Assembly: GCA_905147135.1 (NCBI GenBank)
Contig: LR990052.1
Span: 627,501-691,500 of the forward strand
Direction: 5' to 3'
DNA from: Blastobasis lacticolella
Lineage: Eukaryota > Arthropoda > Insecta > Lepidoptera > Blastobasidae
Length of the DNA stretch: 64,000 nt
In this document: piece by piece, positions 34,501-46,831 of the stretch
How the letters are laid out: the number at the start of each line of letters is the position of its first letter
How positions within the stretch are numbered: position 1 is the first letter of the stretch
Translations under genes and position numbers: made by a program
Notes under the pieces: generated by a model
Databases searched by the model: none
Seen by the model: only the letters and a program-made list of their open reading frames with translations
What the model was told of the DNA's origin: nothing

Positions 34501-37500
34501 GCAGTCGCTCTACTGCAATTACCTGATCTGCTAAACCTAGAACATAGTCGAGGCTGACCAGGGGTTCTCGCGCGACAGCCTAACCGGGATATTGACGCCA
34601 AAATGATTCTTATTATTTTTATGAGCTAAGTACTGTAAATGTACTTTTATTCACCCCATGAGCATGCGGGGCAAATTCCTCTAGGAGACACGGATCGACT
34701 CCACGTTTCAGTAATTACTAGTTGCAGATGTACTAGTTTTTTTATACCACTAAGGTGAACAAGCCCACGACCCGATTGACGGAAAACAGTCTCCGCAGCC
34801 TATGGACCCACACCCACGCGTTGGCAAAAACCTTAATTAAGTAAGTCAATTGTAATCGCTGCTGCGACCCCAGCATTGCGTACCTTCATGCAGGCGTTGA
34901 CGTCTGCGCCTCGCGCCAGCAACAGCTCCACGACGGGCTGGTGCCCGCACTGGCACGACACGAACAGCGGGGTGCCGCCGTCCTGGCCAGATACACAACA
35001 ACATGTTACATGACATACTAAGATAAATAAATAAAATGTAAATAAATAATCGTGGACAAATTCACACAGCGCCATCTAGCCCCAAAGTAAGCAAAGCTCG
35101 TGTTAAGGGTGCTAGATAACTGATAAACTACTTATATACTTTTTTAAATATAGATACACTTATTATACATAGAACACCCGGACCCGTAACAGAAATTAAA
35201 ATTCATCATTTCAATTTCTGCCCGGCCGGGAATCGAATTGGACCTCTTACGTGGCTTGTTGACCACTGAACCACTCAGGTCGTCAAGATATATGAAATGT
35301 ATCTTTTTGCCGTAGCTGTAGGCAGAGGTAAACCGTTCCACTTGCTACGGAGCGAGCGACGATATCTTGAAAGGTCAAGTCAAGAGTACCCTAAACCGAC
35401 GTTTAGGGTACTCTTGACCTGAACTAAATGAAAAACAATTAATTAGGAATGAAAATTTTCCGAAAACGATTAAAAAAAAAGTTCTAATAATTATAATGGA
35501 TTGCGTTAATTGGAAACGATTCTGAAAAATCAATAAAAATGAGACTGTTAGATGTATAATTATGTACAAATTTTGCGTTTTCTTTCAGAAAAGGTACTAA
35601 AACTAAGTATTTTTTCACGAAACGCCTTAACGAGTAACTTCGGTTACAAAATTAAATAGTTAAGAATACTGTCTAAGCAGCGCCATCTAGTGAGGCATGG
35701 GCGAACTAAATATTTTACTTTTTAAAGTAGCTGTCTCAAAATCCCCTAAAGTCTAAAGTGAAAAATTTAGGAAAAAATGCCTTATTTTACTCCCGCTATA
35801 ACTGTCTTTGTTAGCTTGCAACAGTTAACTAAACTAAGTCTGGATTATTCTACTTATGCACTCAGACAGTTGTTTCGCACCTTCCACGTTTATCAGTGAT
35901 AACCATCTGACCGTATATAGGTATAATACTTTTGCCACGTTATTGGTTTACCTAATCTAAGTATGGCAAAGTAAAACATTGGCGGGCGACACGTTGACGT
36001 TATAGTGATGCACCTGCGATTTTGCTATTGTTTCATAAAGATGTTATGACCGGCAGTTTAGCTCATTCTATCAGGTTGGCTGTCTGAACTAAGGTCTTCA
36101 CACTTCGTGCTGAGCTCGCACCGCGTCCGACGCATGCTTACTTGCCGGTGGCTCTTTTGGGCACACGCACTTCTTGACTCCCTACAACTGTGGACCAGTC
36201 CCCTCTATGCCGGCTAATACGACTGACATAGACACTTTATTAGGATCCACGATTATTCACAATCTTCAGCCGCTTCGACCAGCTCCATACCTCCTTTTTT
36301 ATCGGAGAATATCTACTCGCCGCCCGAGGATGGCGAGAAGGATATGTGGGACGCGCCTATTATTAAAAAAATTACCATCCTATCACTAAAAACCACCAGG
36401 TTGCCAGGTTCATAAATATGTTCTCTCATGCAGGTCTCTACCGTCAAGATTCCACTGAAAATCAGCTATGCAGCACTTGCTGTAGCTGTTGAACTGGGGT
36501 CTTTTTTGGCATCGCATTGGCCCATGATTTGGTATTTGTGTTTGCTCCTGCTTTTTTTTAGTTTAGCACTGAAGTGTTCTAAAATTACCTTAATATGTAA
36601 ACGTTTATAGATTTTTCGCCCGTGCTAGCCTCTACAGCCATCAGCGAAAGTGCCGTACCATTAACAGTGACGTTATTTACATCGTCTATACATGTAAAAT
36701 AGATGTCTAAGGCCAATGATGATGATGGATTTTTCTCGCGGGACGGCTGCCTAGTCCCTACTTCCTGCCCTCTCCTCTTCCTCTTCTTCTGCTCCTAAAC
36801 CCGCTCTCCTTTCACGATACCAAGCACACACTTAATAAGGTCTAATTCCACTCACGGTGGAAGGCGCGTCGATGGCGGCGCCGGCGTCGAGCAGCAGCGC
36901 CGCGGCGTCCGCGAACCCGCCCTGCGCCGCGAAGAACAGCGCGCTCGTGCCCGTCTGCGGAAACCAGGGAGGAGGCGGTTATTTCTTGAATTTAGCAGGA
37001 ATTGACAGGACACTGAACATTTTGATGAGGACATTGACATTGAATTTTCATCTTCACACCGTCAAACCTAATTAATCGTGAGCTGTACAATTCTAAAGGA
37101 ATCTCTCACATAAACTAAATGAGCTCCCCTGGAGAGGTTTTCCCTGTAATGTAGAGTAAGTACAGCATGGATTACTTCAAGAAAGGGGGTACCTATTTTA
37201 AAAGGCTATGTCGTGCTGCCATCCAAGTGGGTATATCTACTTATATGTGTGGGTGAGCTGAATGTGCGTGTTTGCGACGAATCGAAGGTACAGACAGACT
37301 AACGGGCTAATGGCAAATACATATGCTCTAGTGTTATAATCCAGGGAGGAAAATAACTGAGCATGTATGTATGGAAAAAACAAACAAACTCCCCTTGAGG
37401 GCCCTATACTAGCGCTGTGACATCTCGAATTCAACATTTCCTTTAGCCACATATCTCTGTTAAAAACACAATTAAAAACAATCTACTACAATAAAGGATT

Positions 37501-40500
37501 GGCGAAGATAAGTTAAGAATAAGTATTTGGTTCCAATAATGATTCCAATATACATTTGTGACTAGAAAAAATATCTATTTAGAGATGTCACAGCTCGAGA
37601 ATAGGCTCCCTGGTCGCCGATGTCCGCTTTTCATCAGGCGGATCGTCTGACCGTATGCCTTCCTAGGCAATAAAATGTTCTCTTATGTAAGATTTCCTCT
37701 TAAGCAACATAATAACAAAGCGTTACTCACAGTGCGCGCGCAGGCCGGGTCGGCGCCCTGCGCCAGCAGCTCGCGCACGCACTCCGCGTGCCCCATCGCC
37801 GCCGCCAGGATCAGCGGCGTCGTGCCGTCCTGCAATGGGAGTTGGGGGTTGAGTTAGCTGGGTCTTGGAATACTTTTCTATAAAACAGAATGTTCAGTGT
37901 TTCCTTTGGACTATGACATAATATCGTGCATGAGTTATATTAGAAGTCTCCTTAGACGCGGCCAATGCATTGATAACGCCCCTGGTGTTGCTGATGTCTA
38001 TGGGCGGCGGTGACCACTTGCCATCAGGTGGCCCGCATGCCTGTTTGCCCCACCCCATGGAGCACTGGAAACCTTACTCACCGGCAGAAACACAATACTA
38101 TTTACAATATTATTTTTATTTAGCTGCGATATTCTGTAAGGTGGAGGTACTTCCCCAGTCGGGCGGCTCCAATTCGAACAAGATACCCCGCTATGCCGTA
38201 CCTCTCTTTCTCTATATTGTCAAAGGATTTTCCTAGATTAAATGAGGAACACCGTTAAATTCAAAGTTAGTCAGGACAATAGGTATCTGAATAGATAAAC
38301 CGAAGAACCGTAAAGGAAGTAAAGCGTATCTTACATTACAGATAGCCCATCCATACGCCTGCCTCGGGTAAGGATATATTATGAATAGTTCATGCATTTA
38401 ACAACCCAGCCCGTTACAGTGTTAACGCTCCACTTGGCGATGGACGGACCGCCATTTATCTTCGAGCCACGCTTGCTAATGTAAACACTTCGGAACCCGT
38501 GCGTTTAATGTGGCATGCTATTATAGCCTGCGCAGACGGGACGCTGTTGTCCGCGGAGGACTACGAAATTTGACTTTAGAAGTTGTAAACTTGTAAACGA
38601 TAAGTTTACATATACTCAAATATTTTCTAAACTACTGAACCAATTTTAATAAAATAAAGCTAAGAACCATCTCGACTTAAATTGGCCTTCAGACAAAGAA
38701 AACCGCATGCAAATCGGTCCACCCTTTCGGGAGCTTCGATGCCTCTAGACAGACAGAGCCACAGATACACACGTGAAACTTATAACACCCCTGTTTTTCC
38801 GTCGTTGATTAAAAATTACATGAAGTCAAAGAATTATACCTTTAACTCACAGACGTATTAACGTCTGTGCTGGAGCACCTATAACTCTTGCATAAGATCC
38901 ATAAAAATGACCACCGGAACTTGTTGCCGAGAACATAAGTTAGTCTATTTATGTAATACGGCAGATAAACAGGCAAGCGAGTCACCTGATGGAAAGTGGT
39001 CACCGCCGCCTATGACATCAGCAACACCAGGGGGGCGTTACCAATGCGTTGCCCGCCTCTAAGGAGACTTCTATCACTGGCGCTACTTTAATTCCAAACA
39101 TCCCCTGATATAGTCAATTCTTATTTTGTCCGTCCAATCCGATTTACCGATGTCCTCTGTCATCCGGAGGACTTTAAGTACGCGGATCGTACCCCGAAGA
39201 CCGCTCGTCTGCACACCCTAGATATTTCGCTCAAAGCGGTATTCCTCATAACTCCGTTGGTCTGCACGGCGCTTGAATTATTTTCATGTCGGAATGAGTG
39301 TTTCTTTCACGCATTACTGCCTCCGCTGTTGCTATGTGCGGTTTATAGTTCCAATTAGCGCAGTATTTACAGCTCCATCTTTGATTTGTCTGCACGGCAC
39401 GCGATGAAGTTGGGATTGTAACGACTTATTTCTATGTAGTAAAAGCAATAGGAATGCGGTACCTGTATTAATTTTAATCGTACATTATAGGCTTGAATAT
39501 AATAAACTTTATATTTGAAATCTTTTTTAAAGTGACTTTTTACCCGAACTGCGACAGGAGGGTTATGTTTTTCGAGCGTATGTATGTATGTCTATTTCGT
39601 TGACACAGGCTACAGCCCTAACGGATCAATGGAATTTTAACATATGAGGTGTTGTTAGATTCGTCTTGGTCGCGGTTGGTACTAGGTTGGGTAAATGAAA
39701 ATTCAAAATATTCAAAATGACGGATTTTAGTTGCCATAGTGACTTTTAAAAATCTTTTTTCTCCACAATACATCGTGTGGGGTATCAAACTAAAGGACTT
39801 CAAAAGGCGATTTCAAAAATATACACAACTTTAACACTTAAAAGAATCAACAAACAGCAGTCGGGGTTTTTAGTTTATGTACTACTTACTTGTTGTAGGT
39901 TTGATTTGATTATGAAACCTATTTAGTTACCATGACGATCAACTTATAATAATCTCCTGGAAATATAATCATCTAGAGGTCAATACCCGGCTTGCGCCAG
40001 GGCTTGATATTCTAATATCTAAGAACAGAGGGCTGTTGAAAAAATGTGCTCTCTCTTTCTCTCTAAGGTATAATTACGTGTAGGTACTACGAGGCTTCCA
40101 TTGCCATATTCATCATCATCATCACAGCCCATAACAGTCCACTGCAGGACTTTGGGCCTCTCCCACAAAAGGGGAGGTTATTGCCATAATCTCCACGCTT
40201 GGCAGGCGGGTTGGAGATCGCAGTGTTGCAAACATAACAATGGAAGCGCTGCTGCCCATTTTCCAGCTAACGGAGACTCTAGATCTTTTTTCTCTAAACA
40301 TTAGTCGCCTTGTACGACACCCAAGAGTGTAAGGGGTTGGTGCTATTCTACTCTACCGGACACCACACGGCACCACACCACACGGCACGGCCATATTACT
40401 TATAATCAAACCCTCGAATTAAGATAGATAATAAGATAAGTTCCTTTGCGTTGCGCAGGTGCAGCAAAACGACATCTCCGTCAAAATTGAATTAACTATC

Positions 40501-43500
40501 TAAATCTACCACCAGCCGCAATTAGCCAAAAACCCGAATTCACTTTCCGATCCATTGTGTCGCGAAATTAGAGACTATAAACGCCACAATGGCTAAGTAA
40601 TGGTTGCGCGATAGACAATGGCATCAAGCGATGGTGTCTCGCTGCGCTTGCGCAACTGGTTGCGTCAGCGAGATACAGCCGCCGTTAATCGTCACCGAGA
40701 CCTTTGGTTGTACTAGCAGTGCCGGCGAGTGGTGATAGGTTACACAGTGCGTACTGCCTACTGGTAAAACAGATGGGTGGGATGGTAAAACAGTTCAAGT
40801 TTATGCTATTACTCGTATAAAAAATAATAATCGTCTTGGCGTTAATGTCCCGGTTGTGCTCTCGCACACGAGGGCCCAGGGTTCACCTTGACCATGATTT
40901 GGCAGATCAGGTACTTACAGTGAAGCGACTTACCAGGAGAACCTGACCATATTGGATCATGGTTACACATTCAGTCGCCTGAATGTGCAGGTTTCATCAC
41001 GATGTTTTCCCTCACCGTAAGAGGCTAGGCTAGTATTCAACTGATGTACTTAACTCAGAATAGAGTCATTGGTACACGGCGACAGTGTGATTCGAACCTG
41101 GTACCTCTCGCTTTGCGAGTCGGATACCGTTACCAGTAGGACACCGAAGTTTATGCCTTTGTGGGTACCTAAATTACTTATGACGGATTGCACTAAACTT
41201 GGTGATGCTTATGTATATATGTATGTAAACTCTTTATTGAAAAAAAAATACATTAATGAGAAAAATATCATTTTACAAAGCAACATTCTTCTTTAAGTTG
41301 ATTTCTTATTCTTATGATACTCCTAAGCATTTAGGCGTCACAAAACCGGTGTCATAGAGTTAAGAGTGACTTGGCGAGTTAAGTTTTCACTTAAGGTTGG
41401 TGTTGGCCCAATGCTTTTTCTTGTTAGGAATATTGCGCCGCCTAAAGTTTAGCGCAATCGGGCATTAGAATACGATTTCTTCGAATTATTTGCAGGTAAT
41501 TTACAAACAGTCGTTAACGAGTAATTTCCTTTGAAACTGAAGTTATATTAAGATAACTTAGCTGACTGGCGCGAATTCTACCCCTACAACGGCATAATAC
41601 TCGTATGCCCCGATCCGTCTTACCTTTGTCTAACCTTCCTCGAACTTTCTCAAAAGAATTCCGTACTTAGCAACACATTTTTAACGAAATTTTTTTATGT
41701 TTATAAGTAGGCAAGTATTAGTATAATTTATTCCTTTCATCAAAAAATAACCACCAAGCCCAAAACATAATTAATACTTACTCTCGTGCCTTAGCGCAAT
41801 TTTTTCCAGAGCAATACGAACCGGCATTCATAAAGAGTTAGAAATTATCTGAAAGTGGGCCAAGCGTTTATTTTTATAAAAGACAATGTTTGCTCGCCGA
41901 GTGCTCCATTTAGCTACTAACTCGTTCATTACAATAGATGGAACAGCGTGTGGGAAACCTGCAGTTTTTACAGCATTGTTTATGTTGATAATTTCAATTG
42001 AACTTTGATCGTAAGGCAAGGCCTTCATGAAGGTGATCATTTATTTTGTAAGGTTAAGGTAGAGCTAGCGAGAAACTGGCAAACGAGACACGCATTGGCG
42101 ATTCCCCTGGTGTTGCTGAGGCAACAGAGGTGACACATTTCCATCAGGTGGCCCCATTCTCTGTTTTCTTACCGAATTACATTAAATATAGCCGGAGAAA
42201 GATCAAGTCGGCAGTGGCTGTCTTGTCACTACCTGTCTAAACTAAGCAGGCTGTTGCCTGCTGTTACATGCTTGCACTGTGTTACATGGCGCGTATTATG
42301 GTATAGGCTTAGAATATAGATAGGCAAACACATCTTTGTCGATCAGGTGAACATTTTAGTGCCTCGTTATAGCCCTTTCTTTACTGATAGGTTGACCTTG
42401 TCCATCATAGGCTGCATCTATCTAGGTACATTAGAATCAGGCGTGATATGATGGCAGTCAAATCAAATCTATCAAATAGTACCGGCAGTCTCTTATTCGA
42501 ATGTTGCTAATGAACCAATAATTAAATCGATTCACGATCTAACAGTCTGAAGGTCGACCTAGTGAATCATCAAGTCTAGAAATGTGTTATAGGCAACCTA
42601 ACCTTGACCTGAACTTGTAATGTCTTCGCATCAACGCCGTGCGTTACCGTTCCCGCCCGAGGCAGTAGGTCGATAACTTCGCCGTACCGGTGCGAGGCGG
42701 GCTATTTTCAAGCGCGAGAACGAACTTCGTTTCAATTATGTGCAGAAAACCACGAGAAATCATGATAAGGATTTACTTGGAAGTTTGTAGCTATTTCTAG
42801 GCTGACTCACTAAACTACAGACCTAGAAAAACGCCCTGAACTATAAGACTGTGAGGGCACCGTAGGTGATCAAGTACAAAAGAAATTCCACTTGGTAGTG
42901 ATAGCAGACGTTTAGGAGAAATAAGTTATTTATTGACTTAAACTTCGACTTTTCTTAGCGATAATACTTACTTCCTCTTGTGTGGGTTCTATAAGTAAAA
43001 AACCAGGGTGCCTTACATCCTCTTGGCAGTTTCGCTTTTCAGCCACAAAAATGTGGTATCTATTTTCCTGAGAAAAGTGGAAGTGGAATTTTTCTTGTAC
43101 TCGATGATAACCTACGGGGTTCTCACAGTGTATATATTTAAAAGTTAGCTTTGTTAATTTTATCATTAAGTAAACAACAATGAAAAGAAATCCTATCTAT
43201 ATTTGGAAACAGAAATCCATGTCAATGTGGGATGGGTACATTCCATTATGACTGTATATTATTATTCTTAGGCTCTTCTCCAGAAGTTGATTTGTATTTT
43301 AAATTACACTATCCAGGCATTTAACCACACCTAGTAGTAAGTGACGATGCGGCCGAAGATGCGCCTGTCTAGGGACAATGTTTTAAACTATGGCGGTTAT
43401 TATCACACAATTTAAGACTGCGTCGAAATATCGGGCTACACGTCAACAAAGGTGCGCGGTAGGAAACCCGGAACATAGTCTTAAAATGTGTCTAGGGACA

Positions 43501-43640
43501 GCCTGTTCACAGAAGCTGAATGAGCTCACCCGGTCTCTGGAGTCGATGTGCACCTTCCCGGTGTCCAGGAGTTGTCGCAGCCGCGCAGCGTCCCCCCGCA
43601 GCGCTGCCAGGTGGAACTGCACATCTGTGCGAGATTCTTT
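31571..43640 (-). CDS. ANKRD29: ANKRD29-like ankyrin-repeat protein; seven intact exons, first exon not found
   Basis: Minus-strand exons: 43640-43530 (37 aa), 37829-37731 (33), 36954-36856 (33), 34982-34884 (33), 33958-33761 (66), 32750-32655 (32), 31753-31571 (60 plus TAG). All shown junctions are phase 0 with GT donors and AG acceptors, and mostly one ankyrin repeat per exon. The order matches my memory of human ANKRD29 (about 301 aa): KESRTDVQFHLAALRGD; DGTTPLILAAAMGH; TGTSALFFAAQGG; DGGTPLFVSCQCGH; DGATPLFIASQNGH with NDRATALWIAAQCGHDH; DGATPLFKAAHKGH ending YKPNLGLLP; NGQSALHGAAMFG and a C-terminal LTPIQAASANRKNDVVAYL. The start codon lies in an upstream exon beyond 43640 that I could not place. 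Ankyrin stacks bind proteins; the partner is unknown. An extra exon copy lies at 33551-33727. Long introns (up to 5.7 kb) hold repeats. Confidence 0.88.
33033..33540. other. Intron of ANKRD29 with poly(A) run
   Basis: An A-run of about 21 nt at 33060-33080 and AT-rich DNA. No other feature seen. Confidence 0.4.
33551..33727 (-). pseudogene. Second tandem copy of the 66-aa ankyrin exon, 21 nt shorter
   Basis: A duplicate of the exon 33958-33761, 33 nt beyond it, with its own acceptor (CCCAG before 33727) and donor (CAG|GTGAGG at 33551). The first 29 codons match with 10 synonymous codon changes and one amino-acid change (Thr to Val). After GTGGAC it lacks 19 nt, and near the end another 2 nt, so the middle reads out of the ankyrin frame and frame returns at HRANVDQVRQ. 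As it stands the second repeat of this exon would not fold as ankyrin. It may be a decaying duplicate, an alternative exon, or carry assembly errors in a GC-rich duplication. Confidence 0.7.
34228..34254. repeat. Short perfect palindrome flanked by 9-bp direct repeats
   Basis: CATAGCCTCCTTC and its complement around one T; GACATAACC occurs immediately before and again overlapping the right end. It looks like a tiny inverted-repeat footprint with a target duplication. Confidence 0.6.
34453..34602 (+). mobile_element. SINE family B, copy 8 (tail half)
   Basis: Starts near GGGTCAGGTTCCCTGTTAAC and runs to CCGGGATATTGACGCC. Head absent. In an ANKRD29 intron. Confidence 0.7.
35046..35284 (-). mobile_element. 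SINE family A, copy 4
   Basis: Close relative of copy 2 with the same tail and body; the B box is damaged (GGAATCGAATTGG on the plus strand). In an ANKRD29 intron. Confidence 0.8.
35379..35418. repeat. Perfect 18-bp hairpin, 4-nt loop
   Basis: GTCAAGAGTACCCTAAAC at 35379-35396 pairs exactly with 35401-35418. Confidence 0.8.
35419..36855. other. ANKRD29 intron, nothing certain
   Basis: Mixed sequence with pieces that recur elsewhere (36628-36720 resembles 47685-47750). No gene recognised. Confidence 0.35.
37960..38052 (+). repeat. Interspersed repeat H copy
   Basis: GCATTGATAACGCCCCTGGT then GTTGCTGATGTCTATGGGCG and CCATCAGGTGGCCCGC. Inverted copy at 38960-39075; looser copies at 42085-42160, 50325-50430 and 51655-51835. 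Confidence 0.6.
38610..38815 (-). repeat. Interspersed repeat E, copy 2
   Basis: Inverted relative of 12733-12945: AAACTACTGAACCAATTTTA, AAGAACCATCTCGACTTAAA, GACAGACAGAGCCACAGATA, ATAACACCCCTG. Confidence 0.6.
38960..39075 (-). repeat. Interspersed repeat H copy, inverted
   Basis: CACCTGATGGAAAGTGGTCA then CCGCCGCCTATGACATCAGC and CGTTGCCCGCCTCTAAGGAG. Confidence 0.6.
39076..40107. other. ANKRD29 intron, nothing certain
   Basis: AT-rich with no recognised repeat or gene. Confidence 0.35.
40108..40370 (+). repeat. Interspersed repeat C, copy 2
   Basis: About 90% like the copy at 11304-11575 over the shared length; followed by a short CACCACACGGCA tandem. Confidence 0.7.
40835..41148 (-). 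mobile_element. SINE family B, copy 9
   Basis: Full arrangement from TTGGCGTTAATGTCCCGGTT to the head GTAGGACACCGAAG; B box diverged (GATTCGAACCTGG on plus). Confidence 0.75.
41149..42971. other. ANKRD29 intron 1 remainder
   Basis: Non-coding; a loose repeat H piece at 42085-42160. No gene recognised. Confidence 0.35.
42972..43166 (-). CDS. Possible small exon of unknown gene within ANKRD29 intron 1
   Basis: A frame from ATG at 43166 reads for example HRVQEKFHFHFSQENRYHIF and ends ...EPTQEE at a strong donor AA|GTAAGT (42972/42971). Composition is protein-like, but there is no matching next exon and no recognised family. May be a relic or chance. Confidence 0.18.
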
Positions 43641-45569
43641 CTGTGGAGAGAGATTGGAGGGTATCAGCGAAGAGCTCGCAGTATTCGGATGGGGAATGAG
43701 CTCCCGGTCACGTTTCCTTTGGAGAGTGATATGGGATTGGAGGTTTTTGTTGTAGGTTACATCAATTTATGTCCGTCAGGAATCAGAAGTGTTTTTTAAC
43801 CCAGACGAATAAAAATTATTTGAATAAATTAAACCGAGAGGACTCCGTTATTGAGGTCTCTCGCTAACCTACTAATTCATTCACGGTTTTATCAACTTAG
43901 CCAAACTGTCTGACCAAAACTAACTCGCTTAGCCAGCCAGCCAGAACAACAGGCTGTCAGCGTAACAGCAGTCGATGGGGTGTGCAGCGCACTGACGGCC
44001 GGGTCGGGTTACCATCATCTCCGGTTACGGCTATCCGCAGTTACCACCGTATGCGCTTTGGACGGGCTTTACACGGCTTTCGCAAGGCTTATTTATCTAT
44101 ATAAGTTTAGAGATTTTACATCCTGCCTAATATAGGTGTATGTTAGTGGATGGATGGATGAAGCAGCTCAAGCTTTGGAATAAGGACATCATCGTACGAT
44201 TCGTACGGAAGGTATCTACCTTTACCGCTCGTTTATGTTGTGTGACGCACACATAATTTGAATGAGTTCAAACTACCTAAGCCAAGTTATCTGAACCGTT
44301 CAATTTCATTCCTAGAAATAAGAAATTCAATAGTCAAATAAATTCAAAAAGGAAAGATGTCTTCCTCATGTCAATGATTAGCACTATAATGTAGTGGCCC
44401 AAAACATTGCCACATTGACAGCACTGTCGGTAGCTGCCATTAGATTCTCCTTGGTACAGGTCTTTGGGTTCGCAGGACACGATGAGGTGTGACATAGTTT
44501 AGACAGCACTGCAAGAACAGTTGGCGTCGGAGCCACCCGAAAGTCTCCACCTAACCTGGTCATGTTGTCCTTGCTCCGACCGATCTGAATCCGAGCCTAT
44601 TTAATTACTTCCAAACCGATCACAGTAATTAATGTAAAAGGGGAAGGCTCTTGGTGGGTGAAGCAAAGGGAGTCGGTAAGGACACAGTCTCACGCCAAAA
44701 TTTACAACTCGCTTCCGTTCGGCAGATAGAGGTTCGACTTAGTTAATCTTTTACAGCTTTTCAGGCTTTGTTCTACTGTAACGGTATTGTTTCAACATCC
44801 ATCTTGTCTCTGTCAAGGCCAGCCCCTGCCCTACGAACCGCTGACAGCGCTATACCAGCAAGTGCATACAGCAGGTTTACCGGGCTGGGTTTGAGACAGC
44901 CAGTTATTATTGGACAGACATGATGTGACAGTGGTTAACACTGGTTATTTAATATTTAAATGAATAAGTGTTCTAAATCTCACATTTTAGATATATTCTG
45001 TGGACATTCTTTTCTTTGGTTTTTATCCATTGTTTATAGATTTGTAGGTATTTTATCGTGGAAGTGTAGGTATTTTATTATAAGTATAACTTTTGTGTGT
45101 TCACCTGGCTGCTGCTATAATTCTGTGTTTGTTTCCATACCAACGTTATCTGGAAGTGATCACATTAGTGATAAGACCTCCCTTTGTACTGCTTACCATA
45201 TATTTTGTATATGTGTTTGTGTTCTTTGGTGTGCAAATAAAGAGCTTCGTATTGTATTTTTAAAAGTAGGTCAGTACCTTAAACAGACGCATTTAAATAA
45301 AATTAATCATACCGCCTAGATGGCGCCGCGACCAACATCCCGATGATCGACCCCTGCAATTTATGGACTGACGGATTACATCAATGGAGGACAATCTATT
45401 AGCTCCCCTCCGCCGCCATGGTGGCGGCTATATAATATTGCCATGATTGCCGTTACTCGGTGAGATCAAAGATTTGTTTGATGTTAAGTCTCCGATTTCG
45501 ATGTTTGTTTGAGATGCTTTAAGTTTGTGTACCTACCTATTAATTAGAAAGTTCAATTAGGAAGTTGCC
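43641..45569. other. Upstream side of ANKRD29, exon 1 not located
   Basis: Should hold, or precede, the missing first exon. Possible LINE-derived pieces at 44390-44560 and a LINE-type 3' end near 45230-45260 (GCAAATAAAGAGCTTCG). No credible start exon found. Confidence 0.3.
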
Positions 45570-45668
45570 ACAGTCTAGCAGCGTGCTTGCGAGACCGGTA
45601 ATATAAGTTAAGCAACCCACGCGTATGCCGGTAACTAGATGGGTGGCCGTTTCGTTCTTTGAGCCTTC
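45570..45668 (+). mobile_element. 5S-rRNA-like repeat head, copy 1
   Basis: GTGCTTGCGAGACCGGTAAT then AAGTTAAGCAACCCACGCG and GGTAACTAGATGGGTGGCCG. The spacing and words resemble the 5S rRNA internal control region (AAGTTAAGCA ... GGATGGGTGACC). Copies at 49466-49555 and 61194-61304. Confidence 0.5.
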
Positions 45669-46289
45669 TCAATATAATAATTAGATTTTATTCTCAATGT
45701 AATATTTAGATATACTTAGGTACTTATATGTAGTTACATATGTATACGGATAGACGAATTGCGCGTAAAAGTGAGCTGTTCAAAATACAGCTGTTGTTTA
45801 GCGGAACATGTCTGATGAACATAAGACGGATAACCATAAAACAACGTACACTATGAAAACTATAAATTCACCATAAGCTGTTAACTGATGTGAACCCATC
45901 AAACTGTGTTTATGTTTATGGGTTGATAGGTTCCTGCTTTGAAGTAGGAAGTATGAATTACACAATTTCACTACTTTCGACTGTGTTAAAAATAACCCCA
46001 TTGGAGGTGTCAAAGTAGAGTTATCAAGGCAAGATAGTGTTACATGAATTTGCTTTTAAGATGAAGGCGCCGAGGCCGATAGACCTAGCCTTCTGGATTT
46101 AGAAATCTAGATATAAACGTGTCGCTTGCCTAGATTGATTACAAGAGATAATATTTAGCTTAGAGCTAAACGGCAATTTCATAGAGAACGAATACACCTA
46201 ACCTAACGTACTTTTTAAGTACCTAATCTTTTAAAGTTATAAACGATCGTGATTATTATCAAGCATTAATGAAGAAAAACGGTAAAAAG

Positions 46290-46831
46290 TAGTGTCCGAC
46301 CGAAGGTTAATTTCTAGGCGAAGCCGATTGTTTGCCTATCGCCACAACCTTCGAGCGCAGCCGAAGCCGAAAGCTTCAAAACTTTAGGACATTTTGTAAA
46401 ATTGGCCACAAGCTACAATTTGAATTACTAACTGAATTTTATTTATCTATTTATATCAACTAACATAATAATTAATATCTACAATAAAAAGAAAAAGAAA
46501 TTAACTTAAAATATGTTAAAAGTTTGGGCCGTGTGGAAGCGAAGCGTACCCAAGATGCTGGCAGCATTACGTCTCTGAATAGCAATGCTTATTCTTTGTG
46601 CGAGGTAGCTGCCAGCTCTTACAATTTAAATGCTTTTAAACCTTTAATATTGAAGGTTTAAATTGACTATTTAAAATAGAAAGGTAATTTAAATCTTCTC
46701 TAAAAGTTGATAAAAATATTACGTTCCAATTTATTGGTTCGCACCAACAGTTCGGTAAATTCCGACGTCTACTAGGAACCTGCAGCGCAGGTCGTTTTTT
46801 TGGCCGAAGGTGTAGCTTATGTCGGACACTA
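46290..46831. mobile_element. Complete hAT-like non-autonomous element F
   Basis: 11-bp perfect inverted termini TAGTGTCCGAC / GTCGGACACTA, flanked by a perfect 8-bp target duplication GTAAAAAG (46282-46289 and 46832-46839), the length used by hAT elements. Inside, CCGAAGG words recur near both ends. No transposase frame. A decayed relative lies at 23349-23735. Confidence 0.8.

Noticed and set aside
43390..43755. 121-residue plus-strand frame
   Set aside because: Antisense shadow of the ANKRD29 exon at 43530-43640.
44960..45319. 119-residue plus-strand frame
   Set aside because: Cys/Phe/Ile-rich reading of AT-rich DNA ending in a LINE-like tail.
45400..45419. Perfect Kozak-like minus-strand ATG (GCCGCCACCATGGCGG) as the ANKRD29 start exon
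   Set aside because: The frame stops after six codons and has no GT donor before the stop.
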